Assembly: GCA_031258055.1 (NCBI GenBank)
Contig: JAIRNM010000195.1
Location: forward strand, 1-7,057
Length of the DNA stretch: 7,057 bases
Source: Bifidobacteriaceae bacterium
GTDB lineage: Bacteria; Actinomycetota; Actinomycetes; Actinomycetales; WQXJ01
Direction: 5' to 3'
Positions 6,615-7,057 of this stretch are shown here, piece by piece (positions within the stretch are counted from its first letter, which is position 1; every line of letters starts with the position of its first letter). The translations under genes and the position numbers were made by a program. The notes under the pieces were generated by a model. That model was given only the letters and a program-made list of their open reading frames with translations. It was not told the DNA's origin and made no database searches.

Positions 6615-7057
6615 CTACCGGCTCGCGCTCCATTCAGCCATAGAGATGACCGGCGCGACCGCGTCCTGCCGCGCGTGACTCGGCATCCATTCGTCCAGCA
6701 GCGAGGCCATCACACCCGTCTCCTCAGCCACTTGGTTGTTAAACCATCCGGGGAAGGCCCGGTCGTAGCATCGCCCAAACAACAGTGCCGTTTCGGGCTT
6801 TACGGGGACGGGCTCGTGTTTAGTCCAGCCCTGCGATGAACGCTGGATGTGCAGGCTCCGGACCCGGTCTTTAGAGATCAACCCCATCCGGCGAGCCCTC
6901 ATAATGAGGGCGGCGACGCTGACGCCATACTGCGCTTTCAGAGGCAAGTAGCCGTGCAGCGTCAATGACTCGCTGACATTTGCGCGCATGACCGGATCAG
7001 GCACCAGCCGGGCGCTGGCGAAATCGTAAGCCCTCTTCTCTTCGGGGGAGCGAGTGC
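6615..7057 (-). CDS. ImmA/IrrE-family protein, C-terminal part (partial at window edge)
   Basis: The frame is open from the right edge to a TAG at 6615-6617, giving 146 visible residues. The segment EEKRAYDFASARLVPD (5-20) resembles the ExxAxxFAxxxLxP helix after the zinc site of ImmA/IrrE proteins. GVSVAALIMRARRMGLIS (44-61) and QGWTKHEP (75-82) match the family's usual C-terminal pattern of V-S-V-A-A-(L/M)-I-x-R-A, then GLI, then GW. The remaining 64 residues resemble the helical tail often found in such proteins. ImmA/IrrE proteins are zinc-dependent metallopeptidases that cleave repressors; many carry an N-terminal XRE helix-turn-helix. The HExxH motif and any such domain would lie outside the window, so activity cannot be judged. 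The GTG at 7004 is not taken as the start, because the match to the family continues upstream of it. Confidence 0.75.
   Translation of the reverse strand, partial: TRSPEEKRAYDFASARLVPDPVMRANVSESLTLHGYLPLKAQYGVSVAALIMRARRMGLISKDRVRSLHIQRSSQGWTKHEPVPVKPETALLFGRCYDRAFPGWFNNQVAEETGVMASLLDEWMPSHARQDAVAPVISMAEWSASR

Noticed and set aside
1..7057. CRISPR arrays, tRNA/rRNA genes, insertion sequences, attachment sites
   Set aside because: No regularly spaced direct repeats, cloverleaf-like sequence, transposase reading frame or terminal inverted repeats were seen on either strand.

Overview
The window looks like chromosomal DNA from a high-GC Gram-positive bacterium (Actinomycetota). The base composition is GC-rich, Shine-Dalgarno motifs are clear, and one gene appears to start at TTG. 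The nucleoside diphosphate kinase and peptide-transporter proteins have an actinobacterial look: a lipoprotein binding protein, one polypeptide carrying both ATPase domains, and a long acidic N-terminus on the DppC-like permease. I cannot name a genus from sequence alone.

Layout. At the far left (1-116, plus strand) is the tail of a MacB/FtsX-type ABC permease that starts outside the window. Everything else lies on the minus strand, so it reads from right to left. In reading order: the C-terminal part of an ImmA/IrrE-family protein (6615-7057, cut by the window edge); ndk, nucleoside diphosphate kinase (6081-6506); and a complete family-5 peptide (Dpp/Opp) ABC importer. The importer consists of the substrate-binding lipoprotein (4276-5958), a DppB-like permease (3206-4135), a DppC-like permease (2086-3216) and a fused two-domain ATPase (152-2086). 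The last three genes overlap or touch (11 nt, then 1 nt), so they are almost certainly co-transcribed and translationally coupled. The transporter operon ends convergently, 35 bp from the left-edge permease gene.

How the genes work together. The lipoprotein captures oligopeptides or a similar ligand outside the membrane. DppB and DppC form the channel, and the two ATPase domains of the fused protein supply the ATP-binding sandwich. The 140-bp gap between the binding-protein gene and dppB holds several RNA hairpins, which may set the binding protein to be made in excess of the membrane parts. ndk and the ImmA/IrrE-like gene have no evident functional link to the transporter.

Most of the window is ordinary. 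I did not find a new multi-gene system. The points most worth a second look are an extra block of about 84 residues in the first ATPase domain, built from degenerate repeats of about 29 residues; a strand-specific 14-bp hairpin between dppA and dppB; and a possible leaderless promoter for ndk.
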